This document shows positions 1 through 8,279 of a DNA stretch of 64,000 nucleotides, in pieces. This DNA comes from Chloroflexota bacterium. GTDB lineage: Bacteria; Chloroflexota; Dehalococcoidia; Lucifugimonadales; GCA-2722455. Under the pieces are notes generated by a model, which worked only from the letters and a program-made list of their open reading frames with translations, had not been told where the DNA came from and made no database searches. The stretch spans positions 44,765 to 108,764 of the forward strand of contig PBMB01000009.1 of NCBI GenBank assembly GCA_002722455.1, written 5' to 3'. A program made the translations under genes and the position numbers. Numbering within the stretch: position 1 is the stretch's first letter; the number at the start of each line of letters is the position of its first letter.

Positions 1-19
1 GAAATATATTATAGGAAAA

Positions 20-361
20 CTATTCAACAGGATAACCATCCTGGATCCAACGATTAGTCCCTCCATCAATTTTATAAAGTTTATTCGAATCAAAACCAGT
101 ATCAGACACAATTTGGTAAGCCTTAGTACAAGTTTTATTGCCACTATTACAGACAAATATTATCTTTTTATCAGAGGGTAATTCTGTAATTCTGGAACGA
201 ATTTCATCAACTGGGATAGAAATAGCATTTTTAATATGTCTATGTGTGTACTCATTTGTACTCCTAACATCAATAATAATACCTTCATCATTTGAATGAA
301 TTTTAGAAGCAGTATTTGTATCTATAATCTTATCAGGGTTTATATTGCTATCACTATCCAT
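20..361 (-). CDS. Rhodanese-like domain protein
   Basis: A 113-residue single-domain rhodanese. The fold is recognisable from IIIDVRSTNEY (about residues 28-38), the RHIKNAISIP segment and the active-site loop CNSGNKT at 71-77, where Cys71 would carry the persulfide. The C-terminal GGTNRWIQDGYPV is the usual end of the domain. Single-domain rhodaneses transfer sulfane sulfur to cyanide, thioredoxin or biosynthetic acceptors; the acceptor cannot be told here. There is no signal peptide, so it should be cytosolic. It starts at an ATG with a weak ribosome site and lies alone, about 550 bases from the next gene. Family assignment is firm; physiological role is unknown. Confidence 0.9.
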   Translation of the reverse strand: MDSDSNINPDKIIDTNTASKIHSNDEGIIIDVRSTNEYTHRHIKNAISIPVDEIRSRITELPSDKKIIFVCNSGNKTCTKAYQIVSDTGFDSNKLYKIDGGTNRWIQDGYPVE

Positions 362-909
362 GAAAATAGACCTAATTTTAAAGATTTTAAGTAATAATTA
401 AAATTATACATGTATTCAACAATTAATAACAAATTCTATAAATATAAAAAATCAGATTAAATATTTATAGGATAATGAACAGCAAAGCAAATATTTTCAG
501 TGGATTGGGTAGACTGATTTTTATATATTATTTATACCTGTATACATAATATATAAACTTACGAATATCGGTACTAGATTGAATAATATCGTAATACAGT
601 AGAACATTTATTCAAAACAAATGATTCATGCAATATATTTCATTAATAATATGTCTGATTCAATGTATTTGCCAATGCTTTATATTTAATAGCCCCTAAC
701 ATCTATACTAGTTTATAAATTCTAATGATAACATATTAGAATTAAAAATAGATGAAAATGAATATATCTAATACAAAAAATATTTATATCTCATGATTGA
801 TATAAATAGAGACTAAGCATAGATAATTATATATACTGAAATAGGATTCTCAATGTATTATCCAATGGATAACACTGCATGGGTATTTTTACTAGAAATA
901 TCTAAAAAC
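362..909. other. Gene-free AT-rich interval with two inverted repeats
   Basis: No credible gene, tRNA or riboswitch was found in these 548 bases, which is unusual in an otherwise tightly packed segment. Two perfect inverted repeats are visible. One has 9-base arms at 718-726 and 735-743 around an 8-base loop; the other has 6-base arms at 858-863 and 867-872 around AAT, about 40 bases past the end of the ino1-type gene. Neither is followed by a T-run on the sense strand of the neighbouring gene, so neither is a textbook terminator. Confidence 0.5.
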
Positions 910-2007
910 TTATAAGTCTGATTCTAGTGTATCTCCACCATTAACAAATGTTTCCAAATTTCTTCGAGCATTATCATCAGTAAATTGTCTTGGGGGAGAT
1001 TTCATGTAATAAGATGAAGGCGCCAATATTGGACCCTTCATCTTTCTATCCAATGCAATCTTACAACAACGTATTGCATCAACGACAACACCAGCCGAAT
1101 TAGGACTATCAGAAACTTCTAATTTTAATTCTACATTTATGGGAATATCAGCAAAGCCTTTACCTTCCATCCTAATGTAGCACCATTTACTATCTTCTAA
1201 CCAGGGGACATGATCACTAGGGCCTATATGAACATTCTCATCTGACAAAACTCGATCAACTTGAGATCTAACAGATTCAGTTTTAGATATTTTCTTAGAA
1301 ACTAATCTTTCTTGTTCAAGCATATTAAGAAAATCAGAATTTCCGCCAAAATTTAGCTGATAAGATTTATTTAATTCAACTCCTCTTTCAACAAATAATC
1401 TAGTTAACACCCTATGTACGATAGTAGCTCCAACTTGTGATTTTATATCATCACCAATAACAGGTAACTCAGCATCTTCAAATCTCTTTTGCCAGTATCC
1501 CTCACCACTACTTGCTATAAAAACAGGGATACAGTTAACAAAACCACAACCAGCAGCAATCAACTGTTCAACATACCATTTAGTTGCTGATTCTGAACCA
1601 ACTGGTAAATAATTAACAACAACGTCAACTCCTAAATCTTGTAAAATTTTTGTAACATTAGATGTTTTACCTGGTGCTTTTTTAATTACCGATGAAAGAT
1701 ATTTCCCAATACCATCATGGGTCATTCCTCTTTCAACTTTAACACCCATAGGTGGAACATCTTGAAATTTAATTGCATTATTTGGAGATGCAAAAATTGC
1801 CTCCGATAAATCCAATCCAACTTTAGAGTCATTCACATCAAATGCAGCTACAACATTAATATCTCCAACTGAATAATTATCCATAACTGGATACATTAAT
1901 CCATTAACTTTATCGTCTGGACCAACATCTTTATATTTTTGTATACCTTGTATTAATGAAGATGCACAATTACCGACTCCCAGTAAAGCAACTCTTATTT
2001 CACTCAT
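910..2007 (-). CDS. ino1: Inositol-3-phosphate synthase (Ino1-type)
   Basis: A 365-residue protein of the actinobacterial/archaeal type of myo-inositol-1-phosphate synthase, which cyclises glucose-6-phosphate to inositol-3-phosphate with bound NAD. The N-terminal dinucleotide fold is VALLGVGNCASSL (about 6-18). Further family hallmarks are VNCIPVFIAS and the catalytic-domain motifs GDDIKSQVGATIVHR and LNFGGNSDFLNM. Length is typical for prokaryotic Ino1 and shorter than eukaryotic MIPS. The ATG is preceded by an AAGGTGGAAGT ribosome site. The product would feed inositol phospholipids or inositol-based solutes. It lies just downstream of the tyrosine-phosphatase-like gene (38 bases apart, same strand), so the two may be co-transcribed. 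Confidence 0.93.
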   Translation of the reverse strand: MSEIRVALLGVGNCASSLIQGIQKYKDVGPDDKVNGLMYPVMDNYSVGDINVVAAFDVNDSKVGLDLSEAIFASPNNAIKFQDVPPMGVKVERGMTHDGIGKYLSSVIKKAPGKTSNVTKILQDLGVDVVVNYLPVGSESATKWYVEQLIAAGCGFVNCIPVFIASSGEGYWQKRFEDAELPVIGDDIKSQVGATIVHRVLTRLFVERGVELNKSYQLNFGGNSDFLNMLEQERLVSKKISKTESVRSQVDRVLSDENVHIGPSDHVPWLEDSKWCYIRMEGKGFADIPINVELKLEVSDSPNSAGVVVDAIRCCKIALDRKMKGPILAPSSYYMKSPPRQFTDDNARRNLETFVNGGDTLESDL

Positions 2008-2045
2008 ACTTCCACCTTATATATCAATTTTTTATTAACTAAAAT

Positions 2046-2825
2046 TTAAACCGCATTAGAAATTATATCAGTGAGTTGCGTATCAGTCATCCCAATACTT
2101 TTTAAATATCTATATGTTCCACCAAATTTAGTCTCTATATAACTAAGAGTTCTATACATTGTCTTTGGTGGACTAGCAAAATCCTGGTATTGTTTCCACG
2201 TACTAAATGGAGCAATGTTGATGCCTGTTGCAGGATCAGCGTCTGTTTGTTCATCATGTTCATATAAATACTTAGAAGACACCCCATAATCATCTACAAT
2301 CATATCAGTATTTACTCCCAACAGAGACAATAAGAGCCCACTAACTAAACCCGTTCTGTCTTTACCTCCAGCACAATGGTACAAAATAGGAAATAATTCT
2401 TTTCTTGAAAATAAATTAAATATTTCTCTTAACTGAACTTTACGCTCATTTAACCAAAGTTCATGCTCCTCAAATCTAAGATTTTCATGATGTCTTGCTA
2501 ATTCTAACCTCTCATTATCACTAGAAAAAAAACTTGGAACAATTATCGGTTTTATATCAACTACAAGGTCAATATTAAAATAGTTTCCACCTAATTCTTG
2601 CATCATATTTCCAACACTATCTTTTATTTCTTCAGGTGCTCTCAAGTCAAGAATAGTTTTTACCTTATAAACACTTTTTATTTTTTTAAAAGATTCTTTT
2701 GAAATTTCATCTAATTTAGCTGATCTAAAAAACATTCCTGCTTCAATTAATTTTTTATCCAAATAAGAAATTGGACCTAAATCTCGTAAATTTTTTGACC
2801 CTTCAATCTCTATCAACTTTCCCAT
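2046..2825 (-). CDS. Tyrosine/serine protein phosphatase family protein
   Basis: Contains the phosphatase signature HCAGGKDRTG (CX5R type), where the Cys is the nucleophile and the Arg binds phosphate. It also has the N-terminal segment NLRDLGPISYLD and FRSAKLDEIS typical of the Y_phosphatase3 (SIWI/PtpB-like) family. I chose the ATG at 2825 (259 residues) over the longer frame opening with GTG at 2849, because a GAGG ribosome site sits 8 bases before that ATG. There are no membrane segments. Such proteins act on phosphotyrosine, phosphoserine or phosphoinositides. The adjacent inositol-phosphate synthase makes a phospho-inositol substrate tempting, but that is inference from position only. 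Confidence 0.85.
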   Translation of the reverse strand: MGKLIEIEGSKNLRDLGPISYLDKKLIEAGMFFRSAKLDEISKESFKKIKSVYKVKTILDLRAPEEIKDSVGNMMQELGGNYFNIDLVVDIKPIIVPSFFSSDNERLELARHHENLRFEEHELWLNERKVQLREIFNLFSRKELFPILYHCAGGKDRTGLVSGLLLSLLGVNTDMIVDDYGVSSKYLYEHDEQTDADPATGINIAPFSTWKQYQDFASPPKTMYRTLSYIETKFGGTYRYLKSIGMTDTQLTDIISNAV

Positions 2826-2971
2826 GACATAAACCTCAAAAAATACCACTACTATTTACAAACATGCTAGAAAACTCACATTTCTAGCATACTATACAAA
2901 GTACAATCTTAGCATTATCATGCATTTAAAATAATAATTATTAAAAAAATCTAAAATAATTAGGAGTAATA

Positions 2972-3355
2972 ATGAGTATACAAAGAATCAATCCTTCTAA
3001 ATTACAAACTCCACTAGCTTCATACAGCCAAGTAGTTAAAAAAGGTCCAATTATTACAACAGCTGGACTAATACCCACTAACACAGATGGTTTAATTGTA
3101 GGAGAAGGTGATATTAAAAAACAAACAACCCAAACCCTCGAGAATCTTGTGATTGCTCTAGAAGCTGTAGGTGCAACATTAGATGATGTTGTAAAAACTA
3201 CAATTTACTTAAGTAATCTAGAAAATTTTAAAGAGATGAATGAAGTTTACAATAAATACTTTGAGAAAAATCCACCTGCACGAGCTACAATTGGAGCTCA
3301 ACTTGTACTTCCAAGTCTACTATTTGAAATTGATGCTATTGCTATTGTAGATTAA
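2972..3355 (+). CDS. RidA family reactive enamine/imine deaminase
   Basis: A 127-residue protein of the YjgF/YER057c/UK114 family. Arg104 in PPARATIG and Glu119 in LLFEIDAIA match the catalytic Arg and Glu of RidA, and ITTAGLIP and DVVKTTIYLSN are family landmarks. RidA hydrolyses 2-aminoacrylate and related enamines released by PLP enzymes. A good ribosome site (AGGAG) precedes the ATG. The gene ends one base before the stop of the convergent small gene on the other strand. Confidence 0.93.
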   Translation: MSIQRINPSKLQTPLASYSQVVKKGPIITTAGLIPTNTDGLIVGEGDIKKQTTQTLENLVIALEAVGATLDDVVKTTIYLSNLENFKEMNEVYNKYFEKNPPARATIGAQLVLPSLLFEIDAIAIVD

Positions 3356-3356
3356 T

Positions 3357-3554
3357 TCAATAACCCCTATTGTGGGGTTCTTCAGGAGAAAATATTGAGT
3401 CATCAGGTAATTTAGTATATTTACTTTTCTGTAATTTAGGAGCAAAAATACCGATCAGTAATCGACCTAATAAGAATGCACCAAACATTGATATAAGTCC
3501 TGTAAGGAATTGTCTACGTAATAGCCTCTGATCAGATTTAATAAATTTACTCAT
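3357..3554 (-). CDS. Small single-pass membrane protein with twin-arginine-like start
   Basis: A 65-residue protein. A basic N-terminus with RRQFLTG at about 13-19 is followed by one hydrophobic segment (about 18-38) and a short polar tail. The twin Arg followed by FL resembles a Tat signal such as those on Rieske proteins, but no mature domain follows, so it is either a tail-exposed single-pass membrane peptide or a truncated leader. The frame is intact and has an ATG. A short GC-rich inverted repeat (AACCCC/GGGGTT, 3362-3379) lies in its last codons and could serve as a shared hairpin with convergent ridA. I do not recognise the family. Confidence 0.55.
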   Translation of the reverse strand: MSKFIKSDQRLLRRQFLTGLISMFGAFLLGRLLIGIFAPKLQKSKYTKLPDDSIFSPEEPHNRGY

Positions 3555-3691
3555 AGTAAATTACCTTATATTCCAAATATATACCAAAAACTATAATAAC
3601 CATTTAATACTAGAAAAATCAATTATTAATCAAGCAAACCCTGTAGATTTTTATGATAAAATGTTATTTCTTAATAATAAACGAGGATTAA

Positions 3692-4726
3692 ATGTCAACT
3701 AACGAATTACCCTTACTACCCACAACAGTTATAGGAAGTCATGCAATACCTAGTTGGTTTTGGACAGCAATCGAATCTATTGACAAAGATGAATATGGAC
3801 CAACTGATATTACTGAAACTTTTAATGACGCTGTAACAATTGCTATTCAAGATCAAGAACAAACAGGGATTGATATTATTAGTGATGGAGAAATGCAAAG
3901 ATGGTATTTTGTTCAAAAATTTTATAGTCGTATGAAAGGCCTTGTAAATGATCCTCCTCTGCGAAAAATTGGACTATATGGATATGACACACCTCCACGA
4001 TACCACAATACATCACGTATAGAAGTGCCTAATGGATTAGGTATAGTTGAAGAATTTTCAGCAGCAAAGACTAAGACAAATAAACCAATCAAAGCTACTT
4101 GTCCTGGTCCTCTAACATTAACAATGCATATACGACCACATAAACCCTATAACAATCGTTTAGACCTTGCCAATGACTTTGCTGAAGTAATTAACTTGGA
4201 GTTAAAGAATTTAGTAAAAGCTGGAGCTGATTATATTCAATTAGATGAACCTTCATTTGCAGTAATACCTGGTGAATTAGATGACTGGGTTAATCTTTTT
4301 AATAAAGCTACAAATGGAGTAAACGCGAAAATTGCATTACACATATGCTTTGGAAACTTAACAAGTCGTCCCAGAGGAAAAAGAACTTATGAATGGATGT
4401 TCCCTAAAGTATTAGAGACAAACTCCGATCAACTTGTACTTGAATACGCAAACAGAGAAATGTCTGAAATAAATCTTTGGAAAAAATTCAATATCACTAG
4501 AGAATTAGGTGCAGGCGTTATTGATATTAAATCATTCTATATTGAAACCCCTGAAGATGTAGCTGAAAGAATTGATGCTATCCTACAATATTGTGACCCA
4601 GAAAAATTATATATCAATCCAGATTGTGGATTCTTCCAACTTCCTAGGTGGGTTACAGTTAAAAAACTTGAAGCAATGGTTAAAGGAACTAAAATTGTCA
4701 GACAAAAACTCCTAGGTAACAGCTAA
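3692..4726 (+). CDS. MetE-like cobalamin-independent methyltransferase
   Basis: A 344-residue protein matching the C-terminal catalytic barrel of cobalamin-independent methionine synthase (UROD/MetE-like superfamily), without the N-terminal half of full MetE. Motifs seen are TTVIGSHAIP (11-20), DIISDGEMQR (61-70), YIQLDEPSF (181-189), HICFGN with His217 and Cys219, and NPDCGF with Cys312. The His, Cys, Cys set plus a Glu near 251 fits the zinc site that activates a thiol. Core-MetE proteins methylate homocysteine, often from donors other than methyl-folate; the donor here is unknown. A CGAGGA ribosome site precedes the ATG. The downstream small gene begins 13 bases after the stop and may be translationally coupled. 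Confidence 0.85.
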   Translation: MSTNELPLLPTTVIGSHAIPSWFWTAIESIDKDEYGPTDITETFNDAVTIAIQDQEQTGIDIISDGEMQRWYFVQKFYSRMKGLVNDPPLRKIGLYGYDTPPRYHNTSRIEVPNGLGIVEEFSAAKTKTNKPIKATCPGPLTLTMHIRPHKPYNNRLDLANDFAEVINLELKNLVKAGADYIQLDEPSFAVIPGELDDWVNLFNKATNGVNAKIALHICFGNLTSRPRGKRTYEWMFPKVLETNSDQLVLEYANREMSEINLWKKFNITRELGAGVIDIKSFYIETPEDVAERIDAILQYCDPEKLYINPDCGFFQLPRWVTVKKLEAMVKGTKIVRQKLLGNS

Positions 4727-4739
4727 ACAATGGTTAATT

Positions 4740-5048
4740 GTGCTTAATATTACATTAAAAGCTAAAGAGAAATTAAATCAGATATCAGCAGAAAAAAATA
4801 TCTGGCCTCTTCAGTTTCTCCGACTAACTATACCACCAATATGGTCGGGAGAAGGAGATTTTGGAATAGTTATTGACAATGCTAATGAAGATGATATACA
4901 AATCAATTTTGAAAATAAAACTATCCTATTAATTGAATCATTAATCAACGAATCATTGTCAAATTCTACTCTTGACTATATCGAATCTGGAAAACAAATC
5001 GGATTTAATTTAGATATATATCCTGCAGACAATAATATATCAAATTAA
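4740..5048 (+). CDS. HesB/IscA-fold protein lacking the cluster cysteines
   Basis: A 102-residue protein whose pattern (ITLKAKEKLNQI, LRLTIPP, GDFGIVID, ILLIESLINESLSNSTLDYIES) resembles the A-type iron-sulfur biogenesis fold. The three cysteines that bind iron or a cluster in IscA/ErpA are absent; there is no Cys at all in the protein. Cysteine-less HesB-like proteins are known, with unclear roles. I use the GTG at 4740, since no ATG gives the frame. It lies 13 bases after the MetE-like stop without a clear ribosome site, suggesting translational coupling. It could assist the upstream methyltransferase, but that is only an inference from position. Confidence 0.55.
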   Translation: MLNITLKAKEKLNQISAEKNIWPLQFLRLTIPPIWSGEGDFGIVIDNANEDDIQINFENKTILLIESLINESLSNSTLDYIESGKQIGFNLDIYPADNNISN

Positions 5049-5121
5049 TCCCCAAGATTACTGCTTATTTTCAAAATCATTCAAACATTGATTCTCATTT
5101 ATAAAAAATCCGGAGGAGTAA

Positions 5122-6306
5122 ATGGACGGTCCAAGAGCTTGCACTTTATCAGATGTTGAAAGTTCTATAGAACTGATAAACAAGACTTTTAGAGAAGAAA
5201 CAGGTCAAGACATCAGAACAGACTATCCACTAGTATATGACTCATCAATGCTCGAATTTCGCCGAATCATAAAAATTAATGATACAGTCGTAGCCCATGT
5301 TCCTATTGCACCTCGACTTATATTAAGAGATGGCGACCAAATAATGTCTGGATTAATCAGCGCAACAGTTACTCATCCGGACTATAGAAAACAGGGTCTA
5401 GGGACATTATGCTTAGAAGACTGTGTACGAATAATGCATCAACGAAATTGGCCAATGTCTATACTTTGGACGTTAGAACCTACTTTCCCCTTTTATCAGA
5501 ATTCTGACTGGGAAGCTGTTGGTTCACAGGGTTTTGTTTATAAATTAACAGAACAAGATTCAATGTTATTTAATAAAAACTCATACCTTAAAATTATCGA
5601 ATATGATAAAGACAATAACGATCACCTAGATGGAATAATGCGAATACACGATGCAGAACCAATAAGAATTTCAAGAAGTATTACTGATTATCAAATTCTA
5701 TTTGACTTGCCAAAAAGCAAAACCATCTTAGCTTTTGATGATAGTAGCCTAATAGCGTATTTAACTTTTGGTTGGAGTACGAATAAACCAGGTATTATCG
5801 AGTCTGGAGGATTGACTGAAGGGATTGAGTCATTGATTAAATATTTCCTGGAAAATGAAATGAGAGATAAAAATACACAAGCTCTAGTCCCCCTCCATAA
5901 AACAACAATGGGAGAATTGTTAAATTCAAAGAAACCCAAAGATTGCTTACCTATGGAAAAAGCTCAAGGTATGGGTTACCAAATGAATAGAATCAACAAC
6001 ATGGAAGTATTGTTAAAAAGCATGTACAAATATTTTCAAATAAAATCAATCAATTTAAATACTTCTTTCAGTATTTCACTAAAAGATACAAATGAAACTG
6101 TTGGAATTTCATTAAATAAAGGCAAAGTTGAAATATCTAATCACAAACAACCTCGACATATAAATCTAAGCCGTAGGAATCTTACTCAACTGATATTCGG
6201 CACTCATCATAAGATATCGGAAATAGAAATAGATCTTGATCTAAAAAAAATATTCGACTCCATATTCCCATATCGTTTTACCATCTGGCCATTAGATAAA
6301 TGTTAA
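5122..6306 (+). CDS. Eis-like GNAT N-acetyltransferase
   Basis: A 394-residue protein with a GNAT acetyl-CoA site (VTHPDYRKQGLGT, about 83-95; the R/Q-x-x-G-x-G loop). A second half resembles the tandem-GNAT plus sterol-carrier-like C-terminus of the Eis family, and its length is close to that of Eis (about 400). Eis-type enzymes acetylate amines such as aminoglycosides, polyamines or lysines; the substrate is not predictable. A strong GGAGGAG ribosome site lies 3 bases before the ATG. Its stop lies 4 bases from the stop of the convergent IlvD-type gene. Confidence 0.75.
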   Translation: MDGPRACTLSDVESSIELINKTFREETGQDIRTDYPLVYDSSMLEFRRIIKINDTVVAHVPIAPRLILRDGDQIMSGLISATVTHPDYRKQGLGTLCLEDCVRIMHQRNWPMSILWTLEPTFPFYQNSDWEAVGSQGFVYKLTEQDSMLFNKNSYLKIIEYDKDNNDHLDGIMRIHDAEPIRISRSITDYQILFDLPKSKTILAFDDSSLIAYLTFGWSTNKPGIIESGGLTEGIESLIKYFLENEMRDKNTQALVPLHKTTMGELLNSKKPKDCLPMEKAQGMGYQMNRINNMEVLLKSMYKYFQIKSINLNTSFSISLKDTNETVGISLNKGKVEISNHKQPRHINLSRRNLTQLIFGTHHKISEIEIDLDLKKIFDSIFPYRFTIWPLDKC

Positions 6307-6310
6307 ATAT

Positions 6311-8173
6311 TTAAATAGGAGTACTATCGCGAAATTTATTTGAAGGAATAAAAGATGTCTCCTCTGGATTACGTGGCTCACTTATCCATAAGTCTCTATT
6401 AGGATGCATTCCAGCACCAAATTTTGCCGAGACAGATGAATGTCTCATTCTATTAAGTAACCTAGTATCTACTACACCAAGAGAAGGATGGACTCCACCA
6501 TTAGATTTAACCGTTTTTTCCCATGCTAATTTTCTTTTATTCAAAATTGAAGTATGAGAAAGTTCAATACAATTAATTTGATTAGTATTTAAATCTACTA
6601 TTATGGTATCTCCATCTTCTATCAATCCAATTTCTCCACCTAAAGCAGCCTCTGGACCAACATGACCAATCACAAGTCCAACTGAACCACCAGAAAACCT
6701 GCCATCTGTCATTAGTCCTACAACTATTCCTTGTTGTCTACACAAAGTTGTAATACGTGAGGTAGAATCTAACATTTCAGGCATTCCAGGCGCACCACTT
6801 GGACCTTCATAACGTACTATCACCATATCATGATCTTTAAAGGTATGAGGCTTATTTTTTAGTGTATCCAACAAACTACTTTCAGCATCAAATACCTTTG
6901 CTTTTCCATTAAAAACATTATTTTCTAATCCACCTTCAACTCCTGCAAGTTTTAATACTGCAGTATGTTCGGTTGAAAGATTACCTCCTAGAATCCTCAA
7001 TCCTCCAGTATTTTTATACGGAGTTTTTACTGTATAAATCACAGTACCATCAGGGATAGGAGGATTCAGTCTATCTACCTGTTGAGCAAGAGTTTCACCA
7101 GTACATGTAAGAGTTTCTCCATTTAAAAGTCCTGCATTTAGTAACTCTCTTACAATAACTTGAACTCCACCCTTAGCATCAATATCAATCATTGAATAAT
7201 TTCCAAAAGGTCTAGCATTTACTAAAACAGGAACAACATCATGCGATAAATAATTAAATTCTTCAGGTGACATTATATCTTCAAAAAAATTAATATATCC
7301 TGCAGCCCTTGCTATTTCTGGAGCATGTAGTAAAACATTTGTAGAACCACCAATTGCCATCGAAGTAATCATTGCATTTCTGATTGAATCTCTATTAACA
7401 ATATCTCGTGGAGTAATTTGATTTTCTATTAAAGAACATAGATATCCAACTAATTCTTTAGGAAACTGCTCAATTCTTCTAACATCATCTGAAGGGGGAG
7501 AAACCATATGAAGTGGTTCCATACCTAATACACCAAAAAAAGTTTGCATTGTATTGTATGTAAACATGCCAGCACAACTTCCGAACCCAGGACATGCCTC
7601 ACAAGCAATCCTCTTTTTCATATCTTCATCTTCACTTCCAGCAACTTGAAATCCAGAAATTATGTCTATTTTTTCATTTGTTACTGAATCTAATCCAGGA
7701 TGAATCGCTCCATCTGACATAATAATTGCCGGCCTGTTATGCTCAAGTATCGCTGCTAATGTACCAACTGGTGGCTTATCACAAGCAACAACTGCAATAA
7801 TTCCTTCTAAACCACTAGCACTTAAGTGTTCACAAACTGAATCGTGTGTAACTTCACGTCCAATTAATGAATAACGCATTTCTTTAGTTCCGTTCCGCAT
7901 ACCATCTGAAGTTGCAATAGTATATTCTGGCTGAATCAACCTCATCCTTATCTGATCAATACCATAACCTATCTTTTGACGTAAAGTTTCCTGTATTACT
8001 TCAACCTTAGTTTGTACTCCTAAATAACACTGTGAATCTCCCTTGTTTCCCACAACACCAACAGAAGGTTCATGAATAAGGTCAACTTCTGTACCAAGTT
8101 CTCTGGCAATACCAAACGTCTGTGCGCTTCTTCCTGGATTATTATCTATTAGTACCGGTTTAGAATTTCGCAT
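6311..8173 (-). CDS. IlvD/Edd family dehydratase
   Basis: A 620-residue protein of the dihydroxy-acid/6-phosphogluconate dehydratase family. Three cysteines in the right contexts, Cys49 (GDSQCY), Cys131 (ACDKP) and Cys200 (CPGFGSCAGM), fit a [2Fe-2S]-type enzyme. The TDGRFSGG motif carries the catalytic Ser and GPSGAPGMPEM is a family signature. It is longer than standard DHAD (about 560), and GDSQCY differs from the common NPCN around the first Cys. A sugar-acid dehydratase is therefore as possible as the branched-chain amino-acid enzyme, and I leave the symbol empty. GGAGA precedes the ATG. No other ilv gene is nearby. Confidence 0.85.
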   Translation of the reverse strand: MRNSKPVLIDNNPGRSAQTFGIARELGTEVDLIHEPSVGVVGNKGDSQCYLGVQTKVEVIQETLRQKIGYGIDQIRMRLIQPEYTIATSDGMRNGTKEMRYSLIGREVTHDSVCEHLSASGLEGIIAVVACDKPPVGTLAAILEHNRPAIIMSDGAIHPGLDSVTNEKIDIISGFQVAGSEDEDMKKRIACEACPGFGSCAGMFTYNTMQTFFGVLGMEPLHMVSPPSDDVRRIEQFPKELVGYLCSLIENQITPRDIVNRDSIRNAMITSMAIGGSTNVLLHAPEIARAAGYINFFEDIMSPEEFNYLSHDVVPVLVNARPFGNYSMIDIDAKGGVQVIVRELLNAGLLNGETLTCTGETLAQQVDRLNPPIPDGTVIYTVKTPYKNTGGLRILGGNLSTEHTAVLKLAGVEGGLENNVFNGKAKVFDAESSLLDTLKNKPHTFKDHDMVIVRYEGPSGAPGMPEMLDSTSRITTLCRQQGIVVGLMTDGRFSGGSVGLVIGHVGPEAALGGEIGLIEDGDTIIVDLNTNQINCIELSHTSILNKRKLAWEKTVKSNGGVHPSLGVVDTRLLNRMRHSSVSAKFGAGMHPNRDLWISEPRNPEETSFIPSNKFRDSTPI

Positions 8174-8279
8174 TAAATAATCTCCACAGATATATTCTTA
8201 ATTTATAGCATATAACATATTTACTACTATAATGAATGGTTAATTCATATATAAATTAATGATTTTACTAATTAGATTT

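Noticed and set aside
718-743. Inverted repeat as terminator of the inositol-phosphate synthase gene
   Set aside because: It lies about 170 bases beyond the stop and lacks a T-run on the minus strand.
2826-2849. Longer GTG-initiated start of the tyrosine phosphatase
   Set aside because: The internal ATG at 2825 has a well-spaced GAGG ribosome site lying inside the longer frame.
3362-3379. GC-rich inverted repeat as a terminator for ridA
   Set aside because: The stem is only 6 pairs and no T-run follows on either strand; noted only as a possible hairpin.
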